Assembly (NCBI GenBank): GCA_036925085.1
Contig: JAUPFP010000005.1
Coordinates: 3,384,501 to 3,448,500 of the forward strand
Length of the DNA stretch: 64,000 nucleotides
Direction: 5' to 3'
From: Brachycybe producta
Lineage: Eukaryota; Arthropoda; Diplopoda; Playtdesmida; Andrognathidae
Positions 24,545 to 36,568 of this stretch are shown here, one piece after another. The translations under genes were made by a program, and so were the position numbers. Position 1 is the stretch's first letter; the number at the start of each line of letters is the position of its first letter. The notes beneath the pieces were generated by a model. That model was not told the DNA's origin. It did no database searches and saw nothing but the letters and a program-made list of their open reading frames with translations.

Positions 24545-26998
24545 ACATAGTAGATTAAAAAAAGCCGTTGATTCTTTAATTAGTTATTTAAAAAACGTGA
24601 AACATGCTACAGTTATTTGCAAAAAAATTGTTTTGTGTTTAAATATTATTCTTATGCATCTTATTATTCTAATTATTATTAAGATTATTAAGAAAAAAAC
24701 AAAGATTGGAATAATTTACTTAAAAAATTATCACAAGTTCTCAGCCACACACACTCGTTATATTGATTATGGATAAACTCTGATAATCGATTTGAAAATA
24801 AATTAACCAATTACTTCGTGCATCTCTAATTTAAAAATAACCCCTAGACTTCTAGTCTTATTTTAATACATAATTAAATTTCAAACAGGATGTTGATCTG
24901 TGTATGTGGCTCCACATAATATGGTCGTAGGCATTTAGCATAACTCCAATACTAATATTATAATGCTAATTAAAAAAAAAGTCTCTAATTGGCCGGAAAT
25001 TACGACAAACTTTGTATTATGTTTTAAAAAGCTAATTGTGGGTGTAAGATTATAGAGAAACACCATATCTTAAGAGAGATCTATATCTTACCAACCCCTT
25101 GTTTTAATGAGTGCAACAAACCATTTCGGTACGTAGTATGAAAATTTTATAGTCTGACATTTTGCAATCAAGGAAAATTACACTCACCAAAAAAATGACA
25201 TTAATTTTAAACTTTTTCAAGTGAAACATTCTTTTTTGTTGTTGTTTTGGGTCTGAATGACATGTCTCTCAAGACTTCATGAAATTTCACAATAAAAATC
25301 ATAGAAATTGTAATTACACTAATTTATACCAATTTAATTTTAAGAATAATTTATTTTCCTCGAAGATGACAAAGTTTGTCAAAATTGCAAAATAACTAGT
25401 TTCGAACATTAACATTAAAATTAATTTACATACATGCCATAAACAGAAACATTAAAATTAAAATTAAAATGTGACAAAGACTAAAAAGGTGGACATACAT
25501 GGTCCGATATATTGGAATCAACAGTGTTGAAACCAACAAACCAAAACGTTCAAAACTGCTTCAAATATGTCCATTGTCCACACATACACAAGTCGAACAA
25601 CGAATTTATCTAAACTAGCAGCAGCAGCAGTACAAAATAACAAGACAATTTAACAAAATAAACTTCGAGAACTTTATATATTTCTAATTTATACTTTGCT
25701 CCTGATTGGGTTATATACTACTCTGCATTAAAGGTTCTGTAACCTGAAAAACCGAGTGAAAAACTTTAAGAAACACGGTCGAAATCTGAAAAATAATTCC
25801 TCAACTATATATTGACTGCTAAATTTATACTAACGTACTTTTACATTGGCATTTTATTAGCTAATAAAAAAATCTCTAAATTTTCAAATAATTTTTTAAA
25901 ATATCATTTTATAAATCGACTAATTCATTGCAGAAAGAAAGGAAAGAAGAAGAAAAAGCGTTGCAAGTTTTGTGGGTCACAACAACAGTTCAAAATGTCA
26001 ATGAACATTGGGCAGGATCAATCCGAGAGCCAATTGTTTAAACAACAATTCAAAATGGCGGAAGTTCATTTGGTTTTGTTAATCAGTATAATCTGTTGTT
26101 ACAAGCTGACTCCTCCCTATTCCTCCTACAGTAACAAATAACACCCACGACAACAATTGTCAATTAGTAATTAGAGAACATTCCCCAAACAAAAGGGGGA
26201 AAGAAAAAAAAAACTGAAATACAAAAATATTAGGATTTTTTTATGCTCATATATACCCAATTTTTTTTAGTGGCGTGACTAATTAAAGACAAGTCTGAAG
26301 CATAGTAATGTAATAAGTGTGATTGTAACGACATAGAGAAAAATGAGAATGGGTGGATGTGGGTAAAAGGAAAGAGAGACAGAGAGAGAAAAGAGAAAGA
26401 AATAGCCTTATTTCCGGCCCGCACGATTTCAATTAGCCATGAACACTTGTACCTGAAAATTCCTTGTCAACACAAATAATGATACGAATTGTAGGCCTGT
26501 CTACAATTTGATTACAAAGCACATCTGATAATAGCCATGTGATTGTAGACAGAGAGAGAGAGAAAGAGAGAGAAAAAGTTCTAATTCTTTTGTTGTATAT
26601 GAAACGTGTTTTCAGTAAACTTGAATAAAGCAGTAAATAAACTTTTATAAAATTAAGAAACTAAAAAGTCTGATTCACACCATGAAGTACACTGCGGCAA
26701 TTTTATATATATATAAATATATTAAGCTTTGTCTGTCTGTGTATAACGCTGTACAAACAAGGACAAAAACGTTTAAGCACCTCGGAATTTATTTAAATTT
26801 AAAGGAACCAGGTTTTTTTCTCATGATCAACTTTATGTTGCACTCTCCCAATCCAAGAACTCAAACAATATTAAGCTGCTTATAAAAAAAATGCAAGTGG
26901 TCAAGGCAAATTCACACAAAATGCCATTTATAATGAAGTATTGGAATAAAATGAAGTATTTGAATAAAATAGTTTTTTTTAATTTTAGTAGCAAAATT
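24545..26998. other. AT-rich non-coding stretch
   Basis: No gene is recognised. ATTAAAATTAAAATTAAAAT repeats near 25448, a (GCA)n run near 25618-25631, and GA-rich tracts near 26370-26400 and 26550-26575. The 109-codon frame at 25812-26141 includes a poly-lysine stretch and shows no family motif. Confidence 0.5.
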
Positions 26999-27004
26999 AA
27001 ACTA

Positions 27005-27047
27005 GAATTTTGCTCCCGTCATTTATGACGGGTTACCCCACTAGTAC
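27005..27047 (+). mobile_element. Helitron-like 3' terminus, copy 1
   Basis: The hairpin CCCGTCATTTATGACGGG (27015-27032; 8-bp arms, 2-base loop) is followed eight bases later by CTAG (27041-27044) and then T. A short hairpin just upstream of a CTRR end, with insertion before T, is the structural signature of Helitron 3' ends. The same 43 bases occur inverted at 38361-38403. The element body would lie to the left; its 5' TC end was not identified. Confidence 0.6.
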
Positions 27048-28019
27048 TCTAAAGCCCCCTTTAACCCTACAATCATTTCTTAAATAAATGTATAAATGAA
27101 TTTAAAAATGCGAGAATGCATGTGTATAAACGACGTGAATGTTAAATGATTTGTTCAAGGTTGGATTAATGAAGAAGATGTTCTATTCATTTTAAATGAT
27201 CACATCTATTAGAGCGCTTTCTCAGGATCACCATCATTCTTATATAATTTACAAAGCTATATACGATGCGCTCTGCAACCTATTTAGCACACCACTCCTC
27301 CAATTCTTTTGTTTAGAAGGTCACAAGGTTACAATATATACTATAAACTGTCACACTACGCACTGTTCTGCGCACTTTATACAAATAAAAATGTTTGAAT
27401 ACTTTTACTTGTGTATAACTGCTGATTGATACTTATAAATTAATTTATACAGTTTATGTACCAAATCATTTACGAAAACATTCATCATTTAATTGACACA
27501 TATATATTAGTAAAAAATTGTAGGTGTAAAGGGGGCTTCATGTAAGGCCCAATGCCCACTAAACGAAGTAGAGAATACTTTTGTTGATACATTCTACATA
27601 TTGCATTGCATTGCATCTGCATTACTTCATTATGTGAATTACGGCTTAAGCTTCATTTGAAAACTAATTTGTATGTTGCAATAATAAAAACATTGTAGGA
27701 GAGGATCACAGCTTCTATTCTTTACAGTAACAGCACTTACAACACATTATCTTAATAATCTTAACTTTTAAGGTAATAAATACACTAGTAAATAAATCTC
27801 ATTAAACTCTCGTGAATTTTGTGACAGAGGCACAAAAGTCCAATTGCAGCATACGTAATCTTTTATTAATAAATAGTATATATAACAGTATATAATAAAC
27901 ACAGTATATGACACTTGCAAATTCTCAATTTTTGTTTTTCACTGCAAGTTGTCAAATTATCATGTTTTCCTTTGCCTTTTTATCTAGTAGGGCAAAAATT
28001 CTCTAGATCATATCGAAAA
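27048..28019. other. AT-rich non-coding stretch
   Basis: No gene is recognised. A (TTGCA)n microsatellite lies near 27599-27617. Confidence 0.5.
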
Positions 28020-28160
28020 ATTGACAAAAAAAAAGGCCGTAATTGTTCTCTGATCTAAACGGGATTGTTACTTAACAACTGACTCTTAAGAAGACTCAGT
28101 TGTGAAGTAACAATAATCATCCCGGTCTAGATCAACCAACAATTATGGTTTTTTTTTTCA
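28020..28160. mobile_element. Foldback element / long hairpin (about 140 bp)
   Basis: Outer arms AAAAAGGCCGTAATTGTT and AACAATTATGGTTTTT, middle arms GATCTAAACGGGAT and ATCCCGGTCTAGATC (approximate complements), and inner arms GTTACTTAACAACTGA and CAGTTGTGAAGTAAC converge on a CTCTTAAGAAGA loop. The whole segment can fold on itself. A further inverted pair, GGTTAAGAGGC/GCCTCTAACC, follows at about 28173-28223. Non-coding. Confidence 0.7.
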
Positions 28161-28429
28161 ATCAAAAACGCTGGTTAAGAGGCAAGAACTCTTGATAGTA
28201 AACCAGACTTTTAGCCTCTAACCAACTCTTTGGATTAGAAAAAGCATAAGTCTAGTTCCTCGGGACTGGCTCACTACAGCTAACTGGGTCACTACAGCTA
28301 CCAAAAAAAATATAGACCTTTATTTCATCAAAAGGGTCACTACAGCTACCGAGGGTCACTACAGCTACCAAATAATATAGGCCTTTTTATTTATCAATAC
28401 GTTTAGTTTAGATTACATTCGGTTCAGTT

Positions 28430-28640
28430 AAGTTTCATTATGTTCGATTAGGTTTCATTATGTTCGGTAAGGTTCGGTCTGGTTTGGATCGGTAAGGTTC
28501 GGTCTGGTTTGGATCGGTAAGGTTCGGTTCGGTTTGGTTAGGATCGGTTAGGTTCGGTTAGTATCCGTACTTTTTTGGTTATTATCGTTAAAGTCCGGTT
28601 AGGTAAGGTTTCATTAGGTAAGGTTCGGTTAGGTTAGGGA
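28430..28640 (+). repeat. 10-bp TTAGG-like array, core of unit A
   Basis: Degenerate repeats such as GGTTAGGATC, GGTTAGGTTC and GGTAAGGTTC on the plus strand. It ends in GGTTAGGTTAGG before an A/T stretch. The pentamer TTAGG recurs, but strict (TTAGG)n is not present. Confidence 0.8.
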
Positions 28641-29166
28641 GAAAGGGTTATTTTTTTTTAGCTGTAGTGACGAGAAAGTGATAAAAAAGGTCTATATTTT
28701 GTCCCCCTATTATTTGGTTGCTGTAGTGACCCAAGTAGCGGTTCTCCCCCTAGTAGCGCTTGTGAGCCTGGTAGCTGTAGTGACCCCCAACCAGTTGCTC
28801 TACTGATGACGATCATATTTCACAATTTGGCACTTTGGCCACAAATTCTCGGAAACATATGCTTGACATTGCATAAAAATCCGAACCCTAATGATAACAA
28901 TTTCACCATGTCCAATAGGTTGGGGGTCACTACAGCTACCAAGGCTCACAAGCGCTACTAGGGGGAGAACCGCTACTTGGGTCACTACAGCTACCAAAAA
29001 AAATTAATAGACCTTTTGTTCATCAAAAGGGTCACTACAGCTACCAAAAAATAGGGGGACAAAATATAGACCTTTTTTATCACTTTCTCGTCACTACAGC
29101 TAAAAAAATAACCCTTTTCCCCTAACCTAACCGAACCTTACATAATGAAACCTTACCGAACCTTAA

Positions 29167-29999
29167 GAGCCTACAGTGAAAAAAAACTTACAAAAATCTT
29201 CGCATGTAGGCGCTTCTGTAGCTGTGACGTCAACATGTGGCAAAAAGTCAATTTTGATACACTTTTGTCCGCCATTTTCTCTCTTATCGATGGATAAAAG
29301 TGGGTATATTGTAATAACGACTCTTTTTTGGGTAAATATGCACTACTGAAAAAAGGAAGAGCAACTTTTGATCTACAATGGTGAGTCATTTGAGTCGTAT
29401 ATAATTAGTGGTCAAATTTTAGGGTACTATGAAACTTTTTGTTAGTGGGAAGTTTGATCCTATAAAATGTATAAACGGAGGAGCGTTTGTCGCCTATGGG
29501 ATTTAACATGAGCTAAAAAAATACGAGATTTTAAAATGAAATTAAAAATAGAAAAACTAATTATAAATTTGTACCAATGTATCACTAGATGAGCAATAAT
29601 GTTATGTACATATTGCAATTTGAATTTTGAAAATCACAATTTTTGTTGCAGAAAACAAAACATTTGTGTGAACCATGTATTTTTTAAATAGGAATTTAAC
29701 ATGGGCTAAAAAATACGAGATTTTAAGCGAAATTAAAAGTAGAAAAACTAATTATAAATTTGTACCAACGTATCACTAGATGAGCAATATTGTTATGTAC
29801 ATATTGCAATTTGAATTTTGAAAATAACAATTTTCGTTGCAGAAAACAAAACATTTGCCTGAACCATTATTTTTTAAAATAGGAATTTCTCTTTCTCATT
29901 GGTTTCAATGGCTTAGCTGTGGGGCGCCACTAAACGGCGAAAAGTGGAACTATAATTGTCATCTGCTAATATTCAAAATGGCGTCACACATATAGGCTC
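29167..29999. mobile_element. TTAA-flanked piggyBac-type MITE, GAGCCTA family, copy 2
   Basis: TTAA at 29163-29166 and 30000-30003; ends GAGCCTA and TAGGCTC. It is the reverse-complement relative of the element at 20028-20670 but about 190 bp longer. The extra length is explained by a tandem duplication with period about 193 (ATTTAACATG at 29501 and 29694). It contains TGACGTCA at 29225-29232. It splits the 10-bp core of unit B. The rejoined flanks (ACCGAACC, TTAA, CGATC) occur intact in unit C near 30503-30520, giving an empty-site comparison. Confidence 0.92.
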
Positions 30000-30003
30000 T
30001 TAA

Positions 30004-30240
30004 CGATCTTAACCAAACCTAACCAAACCTAACCGATCCTAACCAAACCTAACCGATCCTAACCAAACCTAACCGAACCTAACCGATCCTAACCAAACCT
30101 AACCGAACCTTACCGATCCATTCCTAACCAAACCTAACCGAACCTTACCGAGCTTAATGAAACCTAATCGAAAATAATGAAACCTAATCGAAAATAATGA
30201 AACCTAATCGAAAATAATGAAACCTAACTGAACCGAATGT
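30004..30240 (-). repeat. 10-bp TTAGG-like array, core of unit B (right part)
   Basis: CCTAACCAAACCTAACCGAT and variants, i.e. the complement of TTAGG plus TTTGG/ATCGG. It finishes with a higher-order repeat, CCTAATCGAAAATAATGAAA, three times. Confidence 0.85.
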
Positions 30241-30464
30241 AATCTAAACGGTTGGGGGTCACTACAGCTACCAAGGCTCACAAGCACTACTAAGGGTAGA
30301 ACAGCTACTTGGGTCACTACAGCTACCAAAAAAAATTAATAGACCTTTTGTTCATCAAAAGGGTCACTACAGCTACCAAAAAATAGGGGGACAAAATATA
30401 GACCTTTTTTATCACTTTTTCGTCACTACAGCTAAAAAAATAACCCTTTCTCCCTAAAATAACT

Positions 30465-30700
30465 GAACCTTACCTAATAAAACCTTACCGAACCTTACCT
30501 AACCGAACCTTAACGATCCTAACCAAAAAGTACCGATACTAACCGAACCTAACCGATCCTAACCAAACCTAACCGATCTTAACCGATCCTAACCAAACCT
30601 AACTGAACCTAACCGATCCTAACCAAACCTAACCGATCCTAACCGAACCTTACTTAACCTTACCGAACATAATGAAACCTAACTGAACCGAATGTAATCT
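30465..30700 (-). repeat. 10-bp TTAGG-like array, core of unit C
   Basis: CCTAACCGATCCTAACCAAA-type repeats. It contains the uninterrupted form of the site into which the TTAA element jumped in unit B. Confidence 0.85.
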
Positions 30701-31014
30701 AAACTAAACATATTGATAAATAAAAAGGCCTATATTTTTTGGTAGCTGTAGTGACCCTCGGTAGCTGTAGTGACCCTTTTGATGAAATAAAGGTCTATAT
30801 TTTCTAGTAGCTGTAGTGACCCAGTTAGCTGTAGTGAGCCAGTCGGGACTGGCTCACTACAGCTAACTGGGTCACAACAGCTACCAGGCTCACTACAGCT
30901 ACTAGGGTCACTACAGCTACCAAAAAGAAAATATAGACCTTTTTTTCATCAAAAGGGTCACTACAGCTACCAAAAAATATAGGCTTTTTATTTATCAATA
31001 CGTTTAGTTTAGAT

Positions 31015-31335
31015 TACATTCGGTTCAGTTAGGTTGCATTATGTTCGATTAGGTTGCATTATGTTCGATTAGGTTTCATTTTCGATTAGGTTTCATTAAG
31101 CTCGGTAAGGTTCGGTTAGGTTTGGTTAGGAATGGATCGGTAAGGTTCGGTTAGGATCGGTTAGGTTTGGTTAGGTTTGGTTAGGATCGGTTAGGTTTGG
31201 TTAGGTTTGGTTAGGATCGGTTAGGTTTGGTTAGGATCGGTTAGGTTTGGTTAGGATCGGTTAGGTTAGGTTTGGTTAAGATCGTTAAGGTTCGGTAAGG
31301 TTTCATTATGTAAGGTTCGGTTAGGTTAGGGGAAA
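31015..31335 (+). repeat. 10-bp TTAGG-like array, core of unit D
   Basis: The longest and most regular core. GGTTAGGTTT and GGTTAGGATC alternate near 31155-31275, giving a local 20-bp or 30-bp higher-order period. Confidence 0.88.
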
Positions 31336-31715
31336 GGGTTATTTTTTTTAGCTGTAGTGACGAGAAAGTGATAAAAAAAGGTTTATATTTTGTCCCCCTA
31401 TTTTTTGGTAGCTGTAGTGACCCTTTTGATGAACAAAAGGTCTATTAATTTTTTTAGTAGCTGTAGTGACCCAAGTAGCGGTTCTCCCCTTAGTAGCGCT
31501 TGTGAGCCTTGGTAGCTGTAGTGACCCCCAACCAGCCAGTCCCATCTAAACTAAACGTATAGATAAATAAAAAGGCCTATATTTTTTGGTAGCTGTAGTG
31601 ACCCTTTTGATGAAAAAAAGGTCTATATTTTCTTTTTGGTAGCTGTAGTGACCCTAGTAGCTGTAGTGAGCCTGGTAGCTGTAGTGACCCAGTTAGCTGT
31701 AGTGAGCCAGTCCCG

Positions 31716-32920
31716 TCCAATATCATGCACCTTATACCAGGTTAACATAATGCATGTATTTGTCACATAATTTCCCTTTAAACCCTTTGCATTTGTTTTT
31801 GTTTTTTACAACAATGTTCAAAAAAGGTTTAAGGAAAAAATATGTGACAAATTTATCCATAGTGTGGACGCGGCTTGACACACAGGTAAAGCCAACACAC
31901 AAACCTTCCAAATAATTTTGAAATGTTAAAATATAACACATGCAGATAGATAAGTATCTATATTCATGTTCATCAACTCTACTATACTAAGGAAAAAGGA
32001 AACATGGGATTTTTGCTCGTAATATACGAGAGAGAAGAAAAAAAAATTAAAAACACAACACCATTTGACTGCTTATTTAAAGACAAACACAATAGACTAA
32101 ATAGCAACCCAATAGATTTAATTTTGCAGTTTCAGCATATAGTTCTTGTTTTTTTTTTTTTTTTTTTTTGCCTCCTATTTAGTCGGATGTTGATTGATAA
32201 AACAAAAATTTAATATCTTTGGCTATTGTTTTAAAGGCATTAATACCGCCTATAAATAATGACATTCTCTTCTTTCCTGTATAATCTATTATTCAATGCG
32301 AATCTCCATGTAATATTATTCTGCTCTGTGTTGTTTTAACAAGTGATTTTAGCACAGACACGAAATAACATCGTTTCATGACATTATTTATGATCTTCAG
32401 TTTTCAACTAAAAAAAAAAAACACCTTTAACAATAAGTGCATAACGGAAACGTTACCACTTCAATTCAACAAAAAGTGGTGGTGGTGATGGGAAAGGGAG
32501 AGTTAATGAAACCCTCCCTCTCTCTTGTTTCTAATTTGAATAAAATCTATTATGATTATTTTCAACAATTAAAAAGGCGTTGTTTATGATCACAACATTA
32601 ATCCAGAATTGGGGGCTTGGTAGGTGGCGTTGGAAGAAAGCTTTTTATTTTTATCTATTACCTGAGATTCAATTTTGAATGATAAACTCTTAGATTTACA
32701 ATTTAGATATGATATTACTATACATGATTAAAATGCACCAACTGCACTAAAACAGCATTCTACATTAAGGCTGGCTTCACACGAACCTACTTTGTGATTC
32801 CTACTTTGTGGTGCAACAAAGTGGCTGACGCTCCATGCTTCACACGGACCATCAATTGAAAACAATAGCCTGCTATCCGTGTGCACCACTGGTATGACCC
32901 ATTCATTACCACTGATGAAC
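31716..32920. other. AT-rich non-coding stretch
   Basis: No gene is recognised. A T-run of about 23 bases lies near 32147-32169. The segment 32765-32915 (GGCTGGCTTCACACGAACC ... ATCCGTGTGCACCACTGG) has imperfect inverted words and may be an older element into which the next MITE inserted. Confidence 0.45.
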
Positions 32921-33101
32921 ACAGGCAATTAGAAAACGGGATGAACAGAAGTTGGCCCCACACTTTTTATAACGAACGCAACTTCTAATTGGTTGTTATG
33001 TAGTCTGTCGTCACATGCTCCGCCCTTTTCAACGTCGATCCACACAACAAACCAATTACAAGTTGCAGTTCGTCTATTCATCCCGTTTTCTACTTATCTG
33101 T
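32921..33101. mobile_element. Foldback MITE, ACAGGCAATTAG family, copy 3
   Basis: Starts ACAGGCAATTAGAAAACGGG and ends, decayed, CCCGTTTTCTACTTATCTGT. Nonamers CTGATGAAC (32912-32920) and CTGACGAAC (33102-33110) flank it with a single mismatch. The central segment is inverted relative to copy 1 (CATGCTCCGCCCTTTTCAAC), and TGACGTCA is mutated. Confidence 0.88.
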
Positions 33102-33734
33102 CTGACGAACAAGTGTTGGTGGTCGCCATGTGCGGCACAACTCAACCACTCGCTACCACTGTGGTGAAAAAAGAAACCCTATCACTGTATAATCAACGGC
33201 TTGCTGGAACTTGTAAAACGCAAAGTAACTATTGCTGATTTGTAAAACATAAAGTAAAAAGTGTCAATTACTAAAGTAATTAATTATTTATTTTATATTA
33301 TTTTTAAAATAAAATATTTTTTACCAAATTTTAAGGTCAGTTGTTTCATTTAAAATAAACTTATATGGTTATTTTAATTTTCAAATTCCCAATATTGATG
33401 TTTCTCTCAAAAAAAAATCGTTTGCAAAATATGTCCAAAAATTTAAAATTTGGTCTTTTTCAAGCACATAAAAGTTGTGCCCATCACCAGTGTCCGTTTG
33501 CATCTGGGACGAACTGGGTACAAAATGTTTGGTGGGCAAAATTTTGCATCGGCGCCACTACCCCCTCCCCCCCCCCCAAAAAAATAGTCTATTTTAAGAG
33601 TTAATTATTTTTATTAATACCTTTTTCAAACAGCTTTTTGTTTTGGGATTAGAACTTTAATATTAAAAAAATTAATGTTAGAACAAAATATTAGAAACAA
33701 AATGTCAGAAAATTTTTTTTTGAAAAATATTCAT
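33102..33734. other. AT-rich non-coding stretch with C-run
   Basis: No gene is recognised. A poly-C run lies near 33550-33578. Confidence 0.5.
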
Positions 33735-34070
33735 GGAATAATTTCATTTTTTTGACATTTTTTACTTTTTTGAATTTATGGGGTTTTCTGGTCTTCAGAC
33801 GTCTGTTGGGCCCCCCCCCCCCCCTGAGTTCGTTTCAGTGCTTTTCAGGGCATTCAGGAAATTTTCATTTTTTGCCATTTTTTGAAAATTTTCCTCTTGG
33901 AATATTTTCATTTTTTTTTTTGACAATTTTTACTTTTTTGAATGTATGGGCTTTTTTGGTCAACAGATGTCTGTTGGACCCCCCTGAGTTCATTTCGGTG
34001 CTTTTCAGGGCATTTAGAAGTTTTTCGTTTTTTGTACATTTTTTCCTTTTTTTTAGAAGGTTTTAGATGG
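33735..34070. repeat. Tandem duplication, period about 168 bp
   Basis: TTTTTACTTTTTTGAATTTA and TTTTTACTTTTTTGAATGTA, each followed by CTGTTGG, a C-run, TGAGTTCRTTTC and GTGCTTTTCAGGGCATT, occur about 168 bp apart. The 104-codon frame across the pair is repetitive and phenylalanine-rich; it is not a recognised protein. Confidence 0.8.
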
Positions 34071-35091
34071 TTTTAGTTTATTAAATATACATATTATAAA
34101 TCCATCTGAACTTTACAATCATTGACGTTAAAAACATTTTTTTTTCGAAAATTTAATAAAAACCTTGCCGCCTATGCCAGTACGGTGGTTTGCATGGACT
34201 TCTATTTTTCCTATTTTAACCACCTTCCTCATAACTTAAAAGAGCTGAAAATTTTGTACACAATCTCGTTAAGCGATCATGAAATACACTTGTGTTCTCA
34301 AATGCAACCTCACCTTCTGACCACTTTTATCTACCATTTTTATTCCGTGAGGAAACTTAAATTGCTATTTTATTAAGAAGCTCCATTTTCGAACTTCTTC
34401 TATCAATAATCTATATTCGACATACAATATAATATATAATCTATAAATGATTATTTTCATTTTATTCACGTTTCCATCACGAATACACCTGCTTTTTTTT
34501 TAAATAAAAAGTACTTAAAAACAGAAACAAATTTTCTCCCATTGGAAAAAAAAAACTAACTGCAAACATATTTTTGAAATCCCTCCTCCTCCCCCCCTAA
34601 AAAAAACTAATAAAAATCCGACCAAAAATAATTTATGCAAGACACCCCCCCCCCCCCCAACATACACCAAAAAATGATTATAGGGTTGTTTTTAAAATTA
34701 TTAATAAAGATATTGAACGATTTTTCTTTTTTCTAAAGCAGCTGCAATTGTTTATACATATTGTAAGTCTCTACATAACGTTACCAGAGAGAGAGAAAGA
34801 GAGAAAAAAAAGGGGAGATTTAAATAAAAAATACTTCTTTAAGATGGATATTTCGTGTATTCAATTCGAAACAGCGGTCAATTTACAAAAAAAAGCGGGA
34901 AAATTGACACGAAAAATACAACTTGTCATGTAATTAATTCCACGCATCAGCACCAAAAAAATGCGTCTGTTCTTCCATTTTATCCGGCTCAATGTATATT
35001 TGTTATCATTATTTGTTATCAGATCGAAAGGATTTCTGAATTAATTGTATGACAGCTGATAAACAATGTATATTTTTTCATTCTTTTTTTA

Positions 35092-35094
<3 letters not shown>

Positions 35095-35147
<53 letters not shown>
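35095..35147. repeat. (TA)n microsatellite
   Basis: About 26 perfect TA units, followed by three copies of a 13-bp TCTCTAATATATA-type unit to 35179. Confidence 0.97.
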
Positions 35148-35151
<4 letters not shown>

Positions 35152-36549
35152 AATATATATCTCTAATATATATCTCTAAACGGAGAGTCCGTTAACTTAT
35201 GACACCATGTTTTAATGCTTGTAATTAAAGTGATTACATGTGCCAAGTTCTACACCTCATTATTATGTACCTGACTGTTAAAATTTACTATAACTATGGC
35301 AGTTTAAACGGAGGGTGGAGAAACAAGAGAGAAGGTGTATTATTTCAGGTGTAATACTTTATTTTTTATTAGTTTATTAACCAACATCTTAACAATAATA
35401 AGAACTTTTTATCTACTATTAAACATGATATCGGTTGCTGGTAAAATTATAGTGGAAGAAATTGCTCCTGTGGCTATTATTAGACCTTTGTTACTCTTCA
35501 AGCTACGGCCAAATACCCCCCCCCCCCCCCCCCTGCTTGCATATGTTACGGAGAAAAAAAATTTACAGAAATAAGAGTCACTTGGTGAGAAGGGTGCCCT
35601 TCTTTTGGTTAATAATGTAACAAGAGTGAGGACTTTGTTGTTAACTTTTCCAATTTTAAGTGGAGATTTTTGTTGCAAATGAGGCTACACCATGAATCGA
35701 TGTGAAATTGTGAATGACAACTGTTCGAACATGCTAATAATGATTAGCAATTTGGCAGTTACATTCCACGTTATATCCGAGAGGCCTGTTTTGGTTCAGA
35801 TAGTGTTTTTTTTCTTACTTTCTGTTACCACATAAATTGATGCAGACAGAAAAAAAAAGTTTAAATCAAAAAACAGAAACTGGAAAGCTTCATATATAAT
35901 TTTCATTTTCATCAAATTAACTTTTGCTTTGGATATATATATCTTTTTATTTTCACTGAAATATATATTTAAAAAAAATACTGTCATTTTGATGGCTCAC
36001 ATTGTTCGAGAAAAATGGAAGGGAATGTATTCCGCAATGCTAAATTATACAATAATTATTGCAATTCCATTGTTTGTTTTAAGTTTTTAACTCAGGAAAA
36101 CAAGAGACAATTCAGGATGTAGGGTAATTAACTACTGGTTAATTTTATAATTTCATAATTAATATCAAATTCTATCAACTTTTTCAATCATTGGATATCG
36201 ATAATATCGATATACAAATTTCAAGAGAACCAATGAAACCACTATGTTGATTTTGATCCACGTGTTGCTCACTTTTTAAGTCTTGTTGTTTGGCAATGTA
36301 CAGAGCCGTCACACATCCCTATTCACATGCTTCTGAGTATTTACTATAACATCATTAATTGATCTTTTATTTCACTTTATATAGAAATGGATGAAGACAG
36401 TTTACTTATGGTTGTTTTAAATTTTAAAGTGGCTCATAAAACCACCATTTGAGTTAAAACGCTGTTTGAACAGACAGAAGAAGAAGAAGAAGAAAAAAAC
36501 GAAACAATAAATAACATAAATAGCCTGAGAGAAAGGTGCAAACATATGC

Positions 36550-36568
36550 GGGGGGGGGGGGGGGGGGG
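36550..36568. repeat. Poly-G tract (G19)
   Basis: Nineteen consecutive G residues. One of at least ten G or C homopolymers of eight or more bases in this A/T-rich window. Confidence 0.95.

Larger units (their letters stand above)
28261..31715. mobile_element. Composite foldback array with GGGTCACTACAGCTACC ends and TTAGG-like core
   Basis: The outer ends are CGGGACTGGCTCACTACAGC at 28261 and its inverse finishing at 31715. In between lie five units or part-units: A (+, 28261-28794), B (-, 28919-30249, interrupted), C (-, 30250-30844), D (+, 30845-31535) and E (-, partial, 31544-31715). Each full unit has several inward-facing GGGTCACTACAGCTACC motifs at both ends and a core array of 10-bp repeats (TTAGG followed by TTCGG, TTTGG or ATCGG). 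Between A and B is a 120-bp stretch that is not part of the unit. No open frame spans any unit. No matching TSD was seen at the outermost ends. Superfamily unknown. Confidence 0.8.

Noticed and set aside
28261..31715. Interstitial telomere block
   Set aside because: The core is a 10-bp degenerate repeat bounded by element-like ends and repeated in both orientations; not a simple (TTAGG)n tract.
32765..33200. A TIR element around the MITE at 32921 (GGCTGGCTTCACACG end)
   Set aside because: No matching right terminus could be found, so only a comment was kept.
33752..34066. A 104-codon frame rich in phenylalanine
   Set aside because: Produced by a tandem duplication of T-rich sequence; no protein signature.
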